Positions 21,986 through 32,457 of a stretch of 64,000 nucleotides of DNA are shown here, piece after piece. The translations under genes and the position numbers were made by a program. Positions within the stretch are counted from its first letter, which is position 1. Each line of letters opens with the position of its first letter. The DNA is from Baylisascaris procyonis. Taxonomy: Eukaryota; Nematoda; Chromadorea; Rhabditida; Ascarididae. Where the stretch lies: NCBI GenBank assembly GCA_037389465.1, contig JAZARR010000200.1, forward strand, positions 572,001 through 636,000, written 5' to 3'. The notes beneath the pieces were generated by a model, which did no database searches, was not told the origin of the DNA, and saw only the letters and a list, made by a program, of their open reading frames with translations.

Positions 21986-22670
21986 ACTGTTGAAGCAGTT
22001 ATTAACAACGATCGACAAAAGCGATCAAGCGAGGTAGCAACAAGCTGCTAGCTGTTGCAAGCTGTTAAGGTTTGTTAAAGTTTTTTCAAAAGTGATCGGT
22101 TACTATTTTGCTTTCTTTATTTTGAGACCATTTTTTGTGAAATTTGGCTTGAAGGCTTTCCCTGATTAAACATTAATTGACATTTCCTTTTTATTAAAAC
22201 TTCTGATTGCATTAAGTGTTCTCTCGTTTTCATATGGGATTCTTTCCTTTAATGATGTTGAGTCAATTATTTAATAGAGTGTTGATGAATAGTTTATTTC
22301 TAAAAGAATAATAGTGCATCCTAAAAGCATTCTTGAGGACCTACTACGTTCAGAATTGACTGTTTGAGTGTTGCGACCGGGCTATTCCTTCGTAAGATTC
22401 ATTTCAGTCTCTATCTCTATCTTACCTTCTCTTTCCTCACCATTTCTTTGTTCGACAAAGAACTAGTACCTGGATGAAAACTGTGAGAACTACTGGAATG
22501 GCGACTAAGCGTAGTTCTTTGCATTGGTTGTTACCTTGAGGTCCGTATGGGTTGCTTATTAGCCTCAGTCTTTACTATAATTTAGTTTTGAAATGTGATT
22601 AATGGAGCCGATGCAGCTAATAATCTGATATTGGGTTTAATATGTGAACGATTTGATACTTTTTTTGCAG

Positions 22671-22798
22671 AAAAAAGTTCTTCACAACCGGTGTCACGAG
22701 CAGTGTTTTATGCGATACGTGCAACCGAGGATGAGCTCAAAAATGAAAAGAGGGTCATTTTTCGTTTTCGGATGGAACACGAAAAGAATCATCGATCG
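22671..22798 (+). pseudogene. isolated exon-like block, unassigned
   Basis: 128 bp between a TTTTTTGCAG acceptor and a GTGAGT donor. Two frames are fully open: one reads RAVFYAIRATEDELKNEKR, the other ends FFVFGWNTKRIID. The first is the more protein-like. It lies between EGF-type fragments, but I cannot link it to that family. No adjoining exon of matching phase is recognised. Confidence 0.4.
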
Positions 22799-23175
22799 GT
22801 GAGTTATTGATGCAAAACAAATTTTCGGAATCTGATCGTTGGATTGAAATATCTAAGCGATTGTTTTAGGTTGAAAAATCCGAGTTGGAATTGGTACATT
22901 TTTTTGTGTTACGTTTTACATTGTGTAAAGTTGCATGACTTCACACCATTACGACATCGCATTTTGGGTTAGCTAAAGTTCTTTCGTCTCATATAAGGGC
23001 GTCCTCATAAAATGGAATTCCTGATCTAGCTGTTAAGGGAAGATTTTACAAACCTTGAGTCGCTGTGAAAATATTGTGCAAGGCAAAGTTTTTTATGAAG
23101 CGTCGTCAGCATTTCAACAGAACTATCCCTTCGAGTGGCTTATATTTTGTACTGAAGGTAATATAGTATTTGCAG

Positions 23176-23312
23176 AAATGCTGAAGTTGGAAGCTGTCTT
23201 CGTTTAGCGGAGAGCGGATGTGTGCGCCCCTTTATTTGCGAGATTTTCGAGTGGAATCGTTTGTGGCTATCTAGATGGCGAGGCGCTAACATTGACGCAT
23301 GCCCGTGACCAT
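23176..23312 (+). pseudogene. EGF-like exon fragment, frameshifted
   Basis: 137 bp between a TTTGCAG acceptor and a GTAAGC donor. One frame begins EVGSCLRLAESGC. After a C-run the adjacent frame reads SSGIVCGYLDGEALT. Joined by a one-base shift these resemble LRP-type EGF modules (SSGIVCxCxDG), though a Cys appears replaced by Tyr (CGY for CGC). The unshifted frames hit stops. Assignment to the LDLR/LRP family is inference from a short match. Confidence 0.4.
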
Positions 23313-25529
23313 GTAAGCTTTTCCAGAATTTTTGTTTACCATATTTTCCTTCATATGAAATCTGTAAAATGTGCTCATAGTGGACGGGAGGGAGTAGTTA
23401 AACCGCCTTCCTCAGCGTCAGCACCTCTTCGAACAGGATAGTAATTGCCTATAGAATGGCCAGCAAATTGTCTAGGCAAATCTTGTCATGTGAGAATGAA
23501 TTTTCTCTGTGAATTTCACTGTCAATGTGATTGCAACATTCAGGTGTAGAACGCGGAATTATTTGCAACCGGCTGAATGCATCACTTGAATTTGACTTTT
23601 CAAATCATTTACGAATTTCTAGTAAATAATTGGACTTATTAAATTCTTTTATGACTGTTACGAATAAGTCGAACCGTATGTGATAGTGTCATATGAGGAA
23701 AACTGGAATTGCTAATTGCTGATTGCTTAAGTCTGAAGGAAGAAAAGATTCTTCTTAAATGACGCTTTTTTATGAATCTTAGCGGAGGTGTTCTTATTCT
23801 GCCGATGATTCAGTATGCCCGTCATGGATAATTATTGGTCCCTTGAAAGGGGATGGTGTCTTCCATTTCTCGGGTTGGAGCCCTCCGCCATGAAGAAAAC
23901 GTTTTAGCAACGCTCATTATCTCTCTACATTTCCATTACTTCCGGCAACAGACAAAAGCTTTCTGCCGTGCCGTCTTCATTGGCTAAAATGTCATATCTT
24001 ATTCTATTGCTACTTAGAATGTAAGGTGCAGACAAAGCACTTTAATGAAACCATCTTTTCCAAGAAGCAGCTTCAAATTAGTTTCATCCAGTTCCAAGGA
24101 ATTGGTGAGTGGTCGGGGTGGAGGTGGGTGGAGAAAAAACATTTTCCGCGGTGATGCTGAGGGGTGAGGAAGGAGCCTTCCTGGGAACGGGCTGTCTTCG
24201 CTTTCCTTCAGTTGTCTTGTAATCGCGTTTAATGACCCTCTGCAGTAATTCTTTTTATATCCCGAAGTGTGTGGGAAGATCTACGAAATCGGCAGCTTAG
24301 GTGGTCAATAGACTATGTGGCCGTTCATATAAATAGCCGGTTCGTAGCTGCTATACTACCTCGTCCCGTTGATAAAGGAAACCGTATTAGGATCATTGCT
24401 TACCTGTATATGTGCATCCATCTTACGTTTTAGATTTTATGTAAAAAGATTCAGCAGTCAGCTGCTGAAACGATCGGAACGGTGAATGAACGCGGAGACG
24501 TGTTTGTCTTTCATCCTCTTTTTTTTTTTTTTTTTTTTTTTGTTCTTACGAAATCGGTTGAGTTGCAGGTTGAGCGGTTGTGTGAAGATTATATATGTAG
24601 CGAAATCATCTTGTTCCTTTTCTTTTGGCTGCAGACCCAGTTTTCGACAACTGTTTAGCTTTTCACAGTTCCTTTTTTTGTTTATGGCTTTCTTCCATCT
24701 TCGACCACAACGATTTCTTGCTTTTTTCGACATGGGTGAGGCGGTGGACATAAATAAACTTCGACTGGTACTCACTCAGTAGCTAATCTAAGCACTGTCG
24801 AGGGGCTGGATAACTCGAAAATACCCGCTGTGATTGGTATTGTGAGTTACAAGTTTATATCGCGTTGTCTTGTGCCATGCACCTTTCATGAAAGAGGGGA
24901 AATTGCATGTTTGTCTGTGAGCAAACTTCGCTGTTGTGCTACCGGTATCAATTCTGAATTATATGCGAGCATTGGGAGCTTAGAAGTGCATTGCCTTAGC
25001 GCCGTATTCGTTGGATGGTTTGGCTGAGACATGATATTTTAGTTTTCAAAATCTCGGCTTCATTTCCAGGGATGGTTAGCCAACTGAGGTGCCACTGAAA
25101 AGCTCTTCTGATCGTATTTTCTGAGAGAATTAACGAAATGATTAGTGCAATTCGATTATGGAAGACTGCCAGTCAAAGGAAGGGTTTGTGTAGCAATATG
25201 AAAATTCATTCAAAGAAAGAACCGAGACTCTGTCAGCGGCTTGGATTTTGCAGTAAATCAGGATGGAATTTTTTCAGTAACCTATTAAAGGATGCAGGTT
25301 GGAGTTATGTGTGCTTTAATTAGATTTTCATGTTATGTTGAGGCCTGATCTGCAAAAGAAGAAATGCTTTAGGGTCTTGTATGTCCATTCAACGTGGGAG
25401 TAGTTTTTCATCGTTTCTCTCGTTGGGTGATTTGCAATCCATATATCCGGCCCTTGCTTTCTGATTTCCTAAAAAAGTTTTTTTTTGGATTATATTTACA
25501 ATTAACCACTTAACAGGTTGCCAGAGAAA
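23313..25529. other. no gene supported (copy 2: 53810-56025)
   Basis: Contains a poly-T run at about 24519-24541 (shorter in copy 2), a perfect 8-bp-arm hairpin at 24450-24469 (TTCAGCAG, loop TCAG), and a TATAAATA-like word near 24330. Short ORFs at 24830-25323 have no splice signals. Nothing recognised. Confidence 0.35.
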
Positions 25530-25780
25530 GATCATTTTTAAATGCGGTTACGCCTTTTTATTTTGTGAGTGGGGTTTTATCTGTATTTTATTATCCTTTT
25601 TTTAAGGAGTGATGGATACTATTGCTGTTAATAATTTTTATTATAATGTTTATTGTTTGATATTTGTTTGAGTTATTTTTGTTTTAATTTTTTAAAATGA
25701 ATTTTGAGAGGTGTTTTTTGAGTTTTTCGGTTTCTCGGAGTAAGGTTCAGTGATTATTCTTGTTTTATTTGATCTTTTTT

Positions 25781-25985
25781 AGGTGGTAACGTTTAATATT
25801 TATTTTAATTTCGTTGGAGTTCATTGCTACAAGGTTATTTATTTTGTTTTCTAGTAATTTAAGTGAGATGTTTTTTTTTTCATTTTATGTTTTTATTTTA
25901 TGTGTTTTAGTGTTATTTCTAGCGTTTTAGGTGTAGTATTTATAGTTGGTAATGTTGAGTTTATGGATGAGATTTGTGTTTGTTT
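25781..25985 (+). pseudogene. nad4L: nuclear mitochondrial insertion 2: nad4L
   Basis: With the invertebrate mitochondrial code (AGG as Ser) the frame reads LEFIATSLFILFSSNLSEMF then FSFYVFILCVLVLFLAF, characteristic of NADH dehydrogenase subunit 4L. Stops and a frame loss follow near 25930. T-rich mitochondrial-like sequence also extends left to about 25540 (DTIAVNNFYYNVYCL) but was not assigned. The nad4L-then-12S order agrees with filarial mtDNA as I recall it. Confidence 0.7.
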
Positions 25986-25989
25986 TAAC

Positions 25990-26715
25990 CAGGTTTAAGT
26001 TAAGTTTAGGCTATTGGTCTCTTCAAAAACAAAAATTTTGTTCTATAGAGATGTCAGTATAATTTTTTGTATATTTGTCTTTCGAAGAGGTCTTTTATCC
26101 TGTTTAAGGTCTATTTATAAGTTATACTTATAAGGGTATAAAACTTGACTATAGTTTTAGGTAGTGTTGTAATGATGTGTTATCTGCCTTGGATTCATTA
26201 AGGAGGCTATAAGTTTTTCCGTTGGCATTTTGTCGTTTGTATAAATTTTGTTCCAGAATAATCGACTAGACTTTATAAACTTGAACACTAATTGGCGTTG
26301 GTTTAGGGTTTTATTTTTTATCTTGTTTTTTAGGATGAAATCGGAAATTTTTATTAATAATGCCTTAACCTTTAAGATTTGGTGAATAAGTCAGATTAAT
26401 ACCTGATTAAACAATAATTAAAAGAGCAGGAGTAAAGTTGTGTTTAAACTGTAAGAGTATTGGCAGGTTTTTAAATTATCTTTTGAGATTGAGTAGTAAT
26501 TGAGAGCCCTCATCGATAGCTTCTACTATAGGCACATGTATGATCGTTTATTTTATTCTTAAGAATTGTAATTTTAGATGAGTCGTTTTCTGTTAAAATA
26601 AAAATAGGTAGTTGGTGTACGTAAAAGATTTTAATTTGACCTGCAATATATTATTTTATGAATATTCTTTAAGTAGGGAATTGTAGATATTTTTATATCT
26701 AAAATTTCTTTTCTT
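25990..26715 (+). pseudogene. rrnS: nuclear mitochondrial insertion 2: 12S rRNA (rrnS)
   Basis: About 700 bp with nematode 12S landmarks: GTCTTTCGAAGAGGTC near 26085, GAGCAGGAGTAAAGTTGTG near 26424, and GAGTAGTAATTGAGAGCCC near 26490. Also ATGTATGATCGTTTATTTTA near 26535 and GTGTACGTAAAAGATTTTAA near 26615. It is a nuclear copy on the same strand as the cox1 insertion and is not expected to function. Confidence 0.85.
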
Positions 26716-26909
26716 GGGGCTGAAGTTTATTTAAAAACGTTACAAATCATCCATCACTTATCTCTAGAGGAGTAAGCTCCCTCCTCCGGTTCTGTCTTGT
26801 AGATATAGTTCGCTAAGTTGATACGAAACAGCAAAAGAGGTGATTTTTGTTCACCAGACAGAACTTATTCTTAACTCATTGAGAATGAAAGGATTTTATT
26901 GGACACTGG

Positions 26910-27012
26910 TGCCTGCCAGTAGTTTACGGGAGGCCCATCTCCTCTACCCCCCCTATCTCCATCTCACCCCAACGCCTTCCTTCTCCCTTTCTTCGTTGCC
27001 TACTGGCAGGCA
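26910..27012. repeat. perfect 13-bp inverted repeat with pyrimidine-rich loop
   Basis: TGCCTGCCAGTAG (26910-26922) and its exact reverse complement (27000-27012) enclose 77 bp of C/T-rich sequence containing a C-run (7 C, 10 C in copy 2). It ends 40 bp upstream of the cadherin exon acceptor, so it could mask or expose that splice site. Copy 2 is at 57406-57511. Confidence 0.85.
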
Positions 27013-27052
27013 TTATTCCTTAAAATTACAAGCTGTATGCTGTGGTTTGCAG

Positions 27053-27213
27053 GACGTAAATGACAACGCGACAAGATGTCCGCAGATGCGCACCTTCTCG
27101 ATTATGGAAGAAGAGCCTCCGTACAGCATTGTCGGAGTGCCGAATTCGATCGACAGAGACGCCGACCTCAACGGAATTGAACGGATGCAATGGTGATTTC
27201 AGACTTTGGCGTG
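27053..27213 (+). pseudogene. cadherin-repeat exon with stop/frameshift
   Basis: 161 bp between a TTTGCAG acceptor and a GTAAGC donor. The frame opens with DVNDNATRCP, the DxNDN calcium motif that joins cadherin repeats, followed by FSIMEEEPP and DRDADLNGI, the second calcium motif. TGA occurs at 27194-27196. The next frame would continue NGDFRLWRG to the donor, so a one-base shift broke it. It is a single exon of a large cadherin (classical, Fat/Flamingo-like or protocadherin cannot be told apart). No other cadherin exon was found nearby. Confidence 0.8.
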
Positions 27214-27335
27214 GTAAGCGTTACCTAATGTTTAATTGCTCCACCTATTGAACACGAAAGTCAAAGATAGAGGGAGTCAAATGTTGTGACGTATCTAAAT
27301 TCAAGATGGTCATTGATTACATAATCTTTTTATCA

Positions 27336-27337
<2 letters not shown>

Positions 27338-27377
<40 letters not shown>
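27338..27377. repeat. (AT)n microsatellite, 40 bp (46 bp in copy 2 at 57837-57882)
   Basis: Pure AT dinucleotides. The 6-bp difference between unit copies is the largest single indel I found between them. Confidence 0.95.
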
Positions 27378-27379
<2 letters not shown>

Positions 27380-29111
27380 TTTTTATTAATTTATTTTACT
27401 GAGAGGCTCTTCTCCTTCTTTTTCTTTCTCAGTCGGTGTTCAGTCTGTTCACAACCTTTTTTATTGTATGTACGTGCAGAGAGTTTTGACGATAGCAGTG
27501 GATAGTGTTTGCTTTTATGTTTTTTCTCTATATGTGAGTAGCAGATGGGAAACCTTTTTGGATAAAATAACGATACCATCCGAAAAACGACTAGACTCTC
27601 CGATGATCGATCTAGTATGACATAATCGAGGTTGAATAAGAAGGCTTTTGAGATAGCGTTAAGCAGAGCAAGAGGAGAAACTTTCGAGTAGAATATTAAA
27701 ATAACCAGTCTTGACTATATTAATTATTAAATATTCCCATTGTGCTATGTTTTTTACTTATTTTCTTTTTTATTGTTTTCTATTTTATTTTAATATTCCT
27801 TTAATTGTTATTTAGAATGCTGATGTAGCGCCTTTGCATATTGACATATAATTATGCCCTTCCCCTCCTCGAAGAAGTATAACCATAACTTCATTTCGAA
27901 AGGAGTTGGGGATTTTTTATTGCCCTATTGTCGTCTTTGAAGAGCGGAAAGTGCGTTTTCCAATTAAATAGAATCAACCAATTTCACAGTGAAGAACTTA
28001 GAGGATGAATCTTTTTCATCGAAATCTCCACTTCATAAATGGGAGAGAGGTGATTTTCATTTCCCATCCACCCATTTCCTTCATATTCTGTCTCGGTTCC
28101 CTTATATTTCATGTTGCTAAAAGTTGTCTTTTTCTTTCGATTTTATCATCGCATTTTTTTATCGCACATTCCAATTTTCTGTAAGGGAAGTGTTTCACTT
28201 GTTTGTGAACGTTCAATTTTATTTTATGTACTAATCAATTAACTCATATAGATGACGTCATATTTGTCTGTTGTGAATGTTCGTTTATTGGTGCTCACTT
28301 CTTCGTGATAAACAAATATGGTATAAAAGGTATTCACGACTCACGACTAAAATCACTTAACACATAAGAATCGGAGTTACTAATACCTAGCAAGTATCGT
28401 TCAAGAAAAAATCTCGATTTATACCGCATGAGACATGAATTTATTTATTTTTTTTATGGGCTTAAGAGTGTTATCTTTCGTAATCGTTAATTCTTTTAGA
28501 ATGCAATTTTCACCTTCTCTCAAATATGCAAATTTAAAATTTTTTTGCGAGAGTATTCTTCAAAAAATATTAGATAAAAATGGAATATTTTCAGGTTACT
28601 AGTATGTAAGTCTATTTAAAGCTGATGGAGTTTGGAAGGGAAAAGGGAGGGAAGGAAGTATTGTGACATGAATTTTCATTTAGTGGTCAAAAGAGGGGCA
28701 TAATGCATGTCCCGTAGAAGAGTGTTGTTGAATGTGTGCGTTAAAAACGTGGCCGTTTCTATCGATGCAGTATACACTACGCGTGCGTGTGTAACCCATA
28801 AATGGCGGCTACCCATTTCGTATCCCCCTCCCCAATTTTTCGAGAACACTCAATTTTTATTTGTGTTTCTCACTCATAAATAATCTCGTATTACCTATTT
28901 TAGGCCTCTGTTACCGTAATTTTGACCTTTAATAGTGCGAATATTGATGGAGATCGCTGAATGGTTGGATACCATGAGAGTACTGTAGGGTCACGCCCGC
29001 TTTTTCTCTTATGGTATTTGAGGCACGTCGTTTGTAAATCTTTGGGATCCTTTCACTGATTTTTTAAATCTCTGTAAATATTTTCGCCATTTTTCAATAT
29101 TTATTATGCAG
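27378..29111. other. no gene supported (copy 2: 57883-59616)
   Basis: Includes a perfect TGACGTCA (CRE/ATF-type palindrome) at 28253-28260. A short open stretch after the TTTTAG acceptor at about 28904 (ASVTVILTFNSANIDGD) has no donor. The remainder is AT-rich without recognisable features. Confidence 0.35.
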
Positions 29112-29220
29112 ATGTGACTATCTCCTGGCAGTGTTAATTCAACAGCTGCTCGAGCTAGGAATGATGCGATTTGGTAGGCGTGAACTGTTTCGTATGACTC
29201 CTTGTCCTATTTATATATGA
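29112..29220 (+). pseudogene. possible isolated terminal exon
   Basis: After the ATTATGCAG acceptor a frame runs to TGA at 29218-29220, 35 residues. It is leucine-rich, then basic (VLIQQLLELGMMRFGRRELF). It could be a last exon, or an internal one using the GTAGGC at 29174. No partner exon was found and the family is not recognised. Copy 2 is at 59617-59725. Confidence 0.3.
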
Positions 29221-30204
29221 CATGAAATACTGCTTGTCTGGGTGAGCGAACTTCAAAGGCATTTGTGGTGGTAGATCAACGATGCGTCTCTCCAGTTGTT
29301 TTGAAACTCCTTACCTTTTACATTGGCTCATTTGCGCTAACGTTTTCTCTTTCACATTCATTTTCTTGCGCTTGTCATCAGTGCCATTTGCGCCACGAGT
29401 GGTAGAGCAAGTGATAAATACATCACTTGAGTAGTTTCTGAGAAAGCATGAGATGAGCTCGTTGAAGGGGAAGGGTACGCTAATGTCGAACGAGGAAGGG
29501 TAGAACCATTCGTGCGCACAGCTATTAAGATGCACTCTTCGGGATCTGTACGGCAATTATCTCTCCTAGGTATTAATATTTATATCCCAGATATTAATGT
29601 TCGAAGGTATGCGACAGACTCGAGAAGTGTGTTCCAGTGGAAAGTTGCAGATGTGATAGTTGCTATGAAGTTTTTCATTTGAAGATGCTGATTGTTTGTG
29701 GCTCTTTAATCTGCATGTTTCATACTTCGTTAGTCTGTCACTCTCCACCTCTACGCTTTAATTTCGGAGGGACAAACTTTGTGGGCAGATGTTGCAAAAA
29801 TTTTTTCACGCTTGTACAAAAAACCAGATTTGTTGTGAGAACTTCCCCTCCCGCGCTCAAGCGCAGAAGCTCTAAACATTGGAGAATGGATTAATATTGG
29901 ACTTTCAAAGTCTTTATATGTATTTGTGTTTAACGTTGATAATTTGTTCAAAGCAAACGACGGCCGAGAGAAGCAATTCGACTGACGCGATTTATGTGCA
30001 GCCGGTGCTTTATCCTTTCAGATGGCTTTTATCAGTGGCAGGTTGTTTTGTTGATTATCGTAAGCGGAATAATATATGAGTAGATAACGATGCTTTCTCC
30101 GATGCGCGTTTTTATTATGTGTTTTGATTTTAAAGGTATCTTATAACCAAACCTAAACCGGGCGTTGAGATGATTGATCGTATTGTTTCATGTTTCCATT
30201 TTAG

Positions 30205-30309
30205 GGCATGAACAAACATGGTTCTGGTTCGATTTGGGTAGGAGGCGTTCGTGCAATCGTGATCCGACCGCAACCCGGCCCGTTTTTGACCACTACCATA
30301 TGGAAATCG
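30205..30309 (+). pseudogene. possible isolated exon, GC-richer, unassigned
   Basis: 105 bp between a CCATTTTAG acceptor and a GTATGC donor, clearly richer in G+C than its flanks. Two frames are open: one with GSGSIWVGGVRAIVIRP, the other with QTWFWFDLGRRRSCNRDP. No domain was recognised. Copy 2 is at 60710-60814. Confidence 0.35.
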
Positions 30310-30444
30310 GTATGCGTTGATTAATAACCATTAAGGCTATTGTGTAGTAGGGACGTGGTGTAATAGTCTTTTGAAACTTCCCACCCGAAGGTTCTTGTTA
30401 CGAAATATTACTAGGCGTCGAGGCATTAAAGGTTGAGGCATTTA

Positions 30445-31710
30445 TTGCTACGAGTAGATAAAGTGAAGGAGGGTTGGGGAAAAGGCCGGTAGGAAGTGTT
30501 GGTTTTGCTAGTTTGTGCACCATTGCTGCGATTAGATAAAATGAAGGAGGGTTGGGGAAAAGGCCGGTAGGAAGTGTTGGTTTTGCTAGTTTGTGCACCA
30601 TTGCTGCTATTAGATAAAATGAAGGAGGGTTGGGGAAAAGGCCGGTAGGAAGTGTTGGTTTTGCTAGTTTGTGCACCATTGCTGCTATTAGATAAAATGA
30701 AGGAGGGTTGGGGAAAAGGCCGGTAGGAAGTGTTGGTTTTGCTAGTTTGTGCACCATTGCTGCGATTAGATAAAATGAAGGAGGGTTAGGGAAAAGGCCG
30801 GTAGGAAGTGTTGGTTTTGCTAGTTTGTGCACCATTGCTGCGAGTAGATAAAATGAAGGAGGGTTGGAGAAAAGGCCGGTAGGAAATGTTGGTTTTGTTA
30901 GTTTGTGCAGCATTGCTACGAGTAGATAAAATGAAGGAGGGTTGGGGAAAAGGCCGGTAGGAAGTGTTGGTTTTGCTAGTTTGTGCACCATTGCTGCTAT
31001 TAGATAAAATGAAGGAGGGTTGGGGAAAAGGCCGGTAGGAAGTGTTGGTTTTGCTAGTTTGTGCACCATTGCTGCTATTAGATAAAATGAAGGAGGGTTG
31101 GGGAAAAGGCCGGTAGGAAGTGTTGGTTTTGCTAGTTTGTGCACCATTGCTGCGATTAGATAAAATGAAGGAGGGTTAGGGAAAAGGCCGGTAGGAAGTG
31201 TTGGTTTTGCTAGTTTGTGCACCATTGCTGCGAGTAGATAAAATGAAGGAGGGTTGGAGAAAAGGCCGGTAGGAAATGTTGGTTTTGTTAGTTTGTGCAG
31301 CATTGCTACGAGTAGATAAAATGAAGGAGGGTTGGGGAAAAGGCCGGTAGGAAGTGTTGGTTTTGCTAGTTTGTGCACCATTGCTGCTATTAGATAAAAT
31401 GAAGGAGGGTTGGGGAAAAGGCCGGTAGGAAGTGTTGGTTTTGCTAGTTTGTGCACCATTGCTGCTATTAGATAAAATGAAGGAGGGTTGGGGAAAAGGC
31501 CGGTAGGAAGTGTTGGTTTTGCTAGTTTGTGCACCATTGCTGCGATTAGATAAAATGAAGGAGGGTTAGGGAAAAGGCCGGTAGGAAGTGTTGGTTTTGC
31601 TAGTTTGTGCACCATTGCTGCGAGTAGATAAAATGAAGGAGGGTTGGAGAAAAGGCCGGTAGGAAATGTTGGTTTTGTTAGTTTGTGCAGCATTGCTACG
31701 AGTAGATAAA
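30445..31710 (+). repeat. 78-bp minisatellite, 16 units, with 390-bp higher-order repeat
   Basis: Period 78 bp. Variant units recur every five (diagnostic variants near 30841, 31231 and 31621), giving a 390-bp higher-order period. Variation sits mainly in the TGCTRCGAGT/TGCTGCTATT box and a GGGTTRGGG box. On the minus strand the array is one open frame of 443 codons (30398-31729) with a 26-residue repeat (HKLAKPTLPTGLFPNPP core). Because 78 is divisible by 3 and units are near-identical, one stop-free unit makes the whole array open, so the ORF is not evidence of a gene. Confidence 0.95.
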
Positions 31711-32240
31711 AGTACACTGATATGAACAACTTCTAGAAAGCGCAGGTTGCGTTTTATCAAATGTGGTATTTGTATCTACGATCATTTTAGATGGTTGTTT
31801 GAGAGGGAGTTGATTCCTGTTGAGGTAGTAGACAGTGTCCTTAACATCAGCTAAATTATTAAGAATATCATCCGAAATTTTACAAGCCGATAAAAAGAGA
31901 GATTTGAAGAATATTTGTTTACTATAGAATGCTTTATATACGTTGGCATGAGGGATGCTTTGTGGTGGGGATCATTGTGAATGCTATAGTTTGTTGTAAC
32001 GAATGGATTTATTTGCTATAGCAGCAGATTTCTAAACAAATATCACTTGATATTTTATTCGATATTATTTTAAAACCGATTGGCATTTCAGCAGATTTAA
32101 GATTGGATGGATGTCTGATTTTTAGTGTTATATATGAAATTCCAACTGCTCGTGTCCATAGTTGTTTGTGCATTCAGGCATTATGTGCAATATTGGCGTG
32201 TTTTATACGCTAATTAAGTATGTGATTTAACGCTTTGCAG
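31711..32240. other. no gene supported (copy 2: 62216-62745)
   Basis: AT-rich. Contains an 11-base let-7-like word near 31819 without a hairpin partner. Nothing else seen. Confidence 0.4.
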
Positions 32241-32457
32241 AGTCATATTTTGGCTGCAAGCACGGTCGCCAACGCATCGAAGTCGTCGTTGGATTTGTTG
32301 AGGATTGGATAAAACGTTGGCAAGGACGTCACGATAACGAACGATGGCACCGCAATATTGGATACGACGAATATGGAGGATCATGTTGCCCAGATTGTGT
32401 TCCAACTCTCGAAGGGTCATGATGCAGAAATTGGAGACGGAACTACCGGAGTTGTCG
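32241..32457 (+). pseudogene. cct-5: CCT5 (TCP-1 epsilon) chaperonin exon with stop
   Basis: 217 bp between a CTTTGCAG acceptor and a GTAAGC donor. The frame reads SHILAASTVAN, DVTITNDGTAIL, HVAQIVFQLSKGHDAEIGDG and TTGVV. These are the N-terminal equatorial and ATP-binding region of the group II chaperonin epsilon subunit (SHILAA, TNDGATI, GDGTTGVV). TAA at 32310-32312 interrupts the poorly conserved stretch where family members have GLDKM. Several other conserved positions are changed. Splice sites persist but upstream and downstream cct exons do not. It is a decayed genomic copy, not a retrocopy. Confidence 0.85.

Noticed and set aside
24458..24782. ORFs over the poly-T run (Lys- or Phe-rich)
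   Set aside because: They depend on a homopolymer whose length differs between copies, which changes the frame.
30398..31729. 443-codon minus-strand ORF (also 60903-62234) as a repetitive protein gene
   Set aside because: A 78-bp repeat without a stop in one frame is open over its whole length automatically. No signal peptide, promoter or splice context was seen.
31815..31840. let-7-like word TGAGGTAGTAG
   Set aside because: No complementary arm within about 100 nt on either side, so no precursor hairpin can form.
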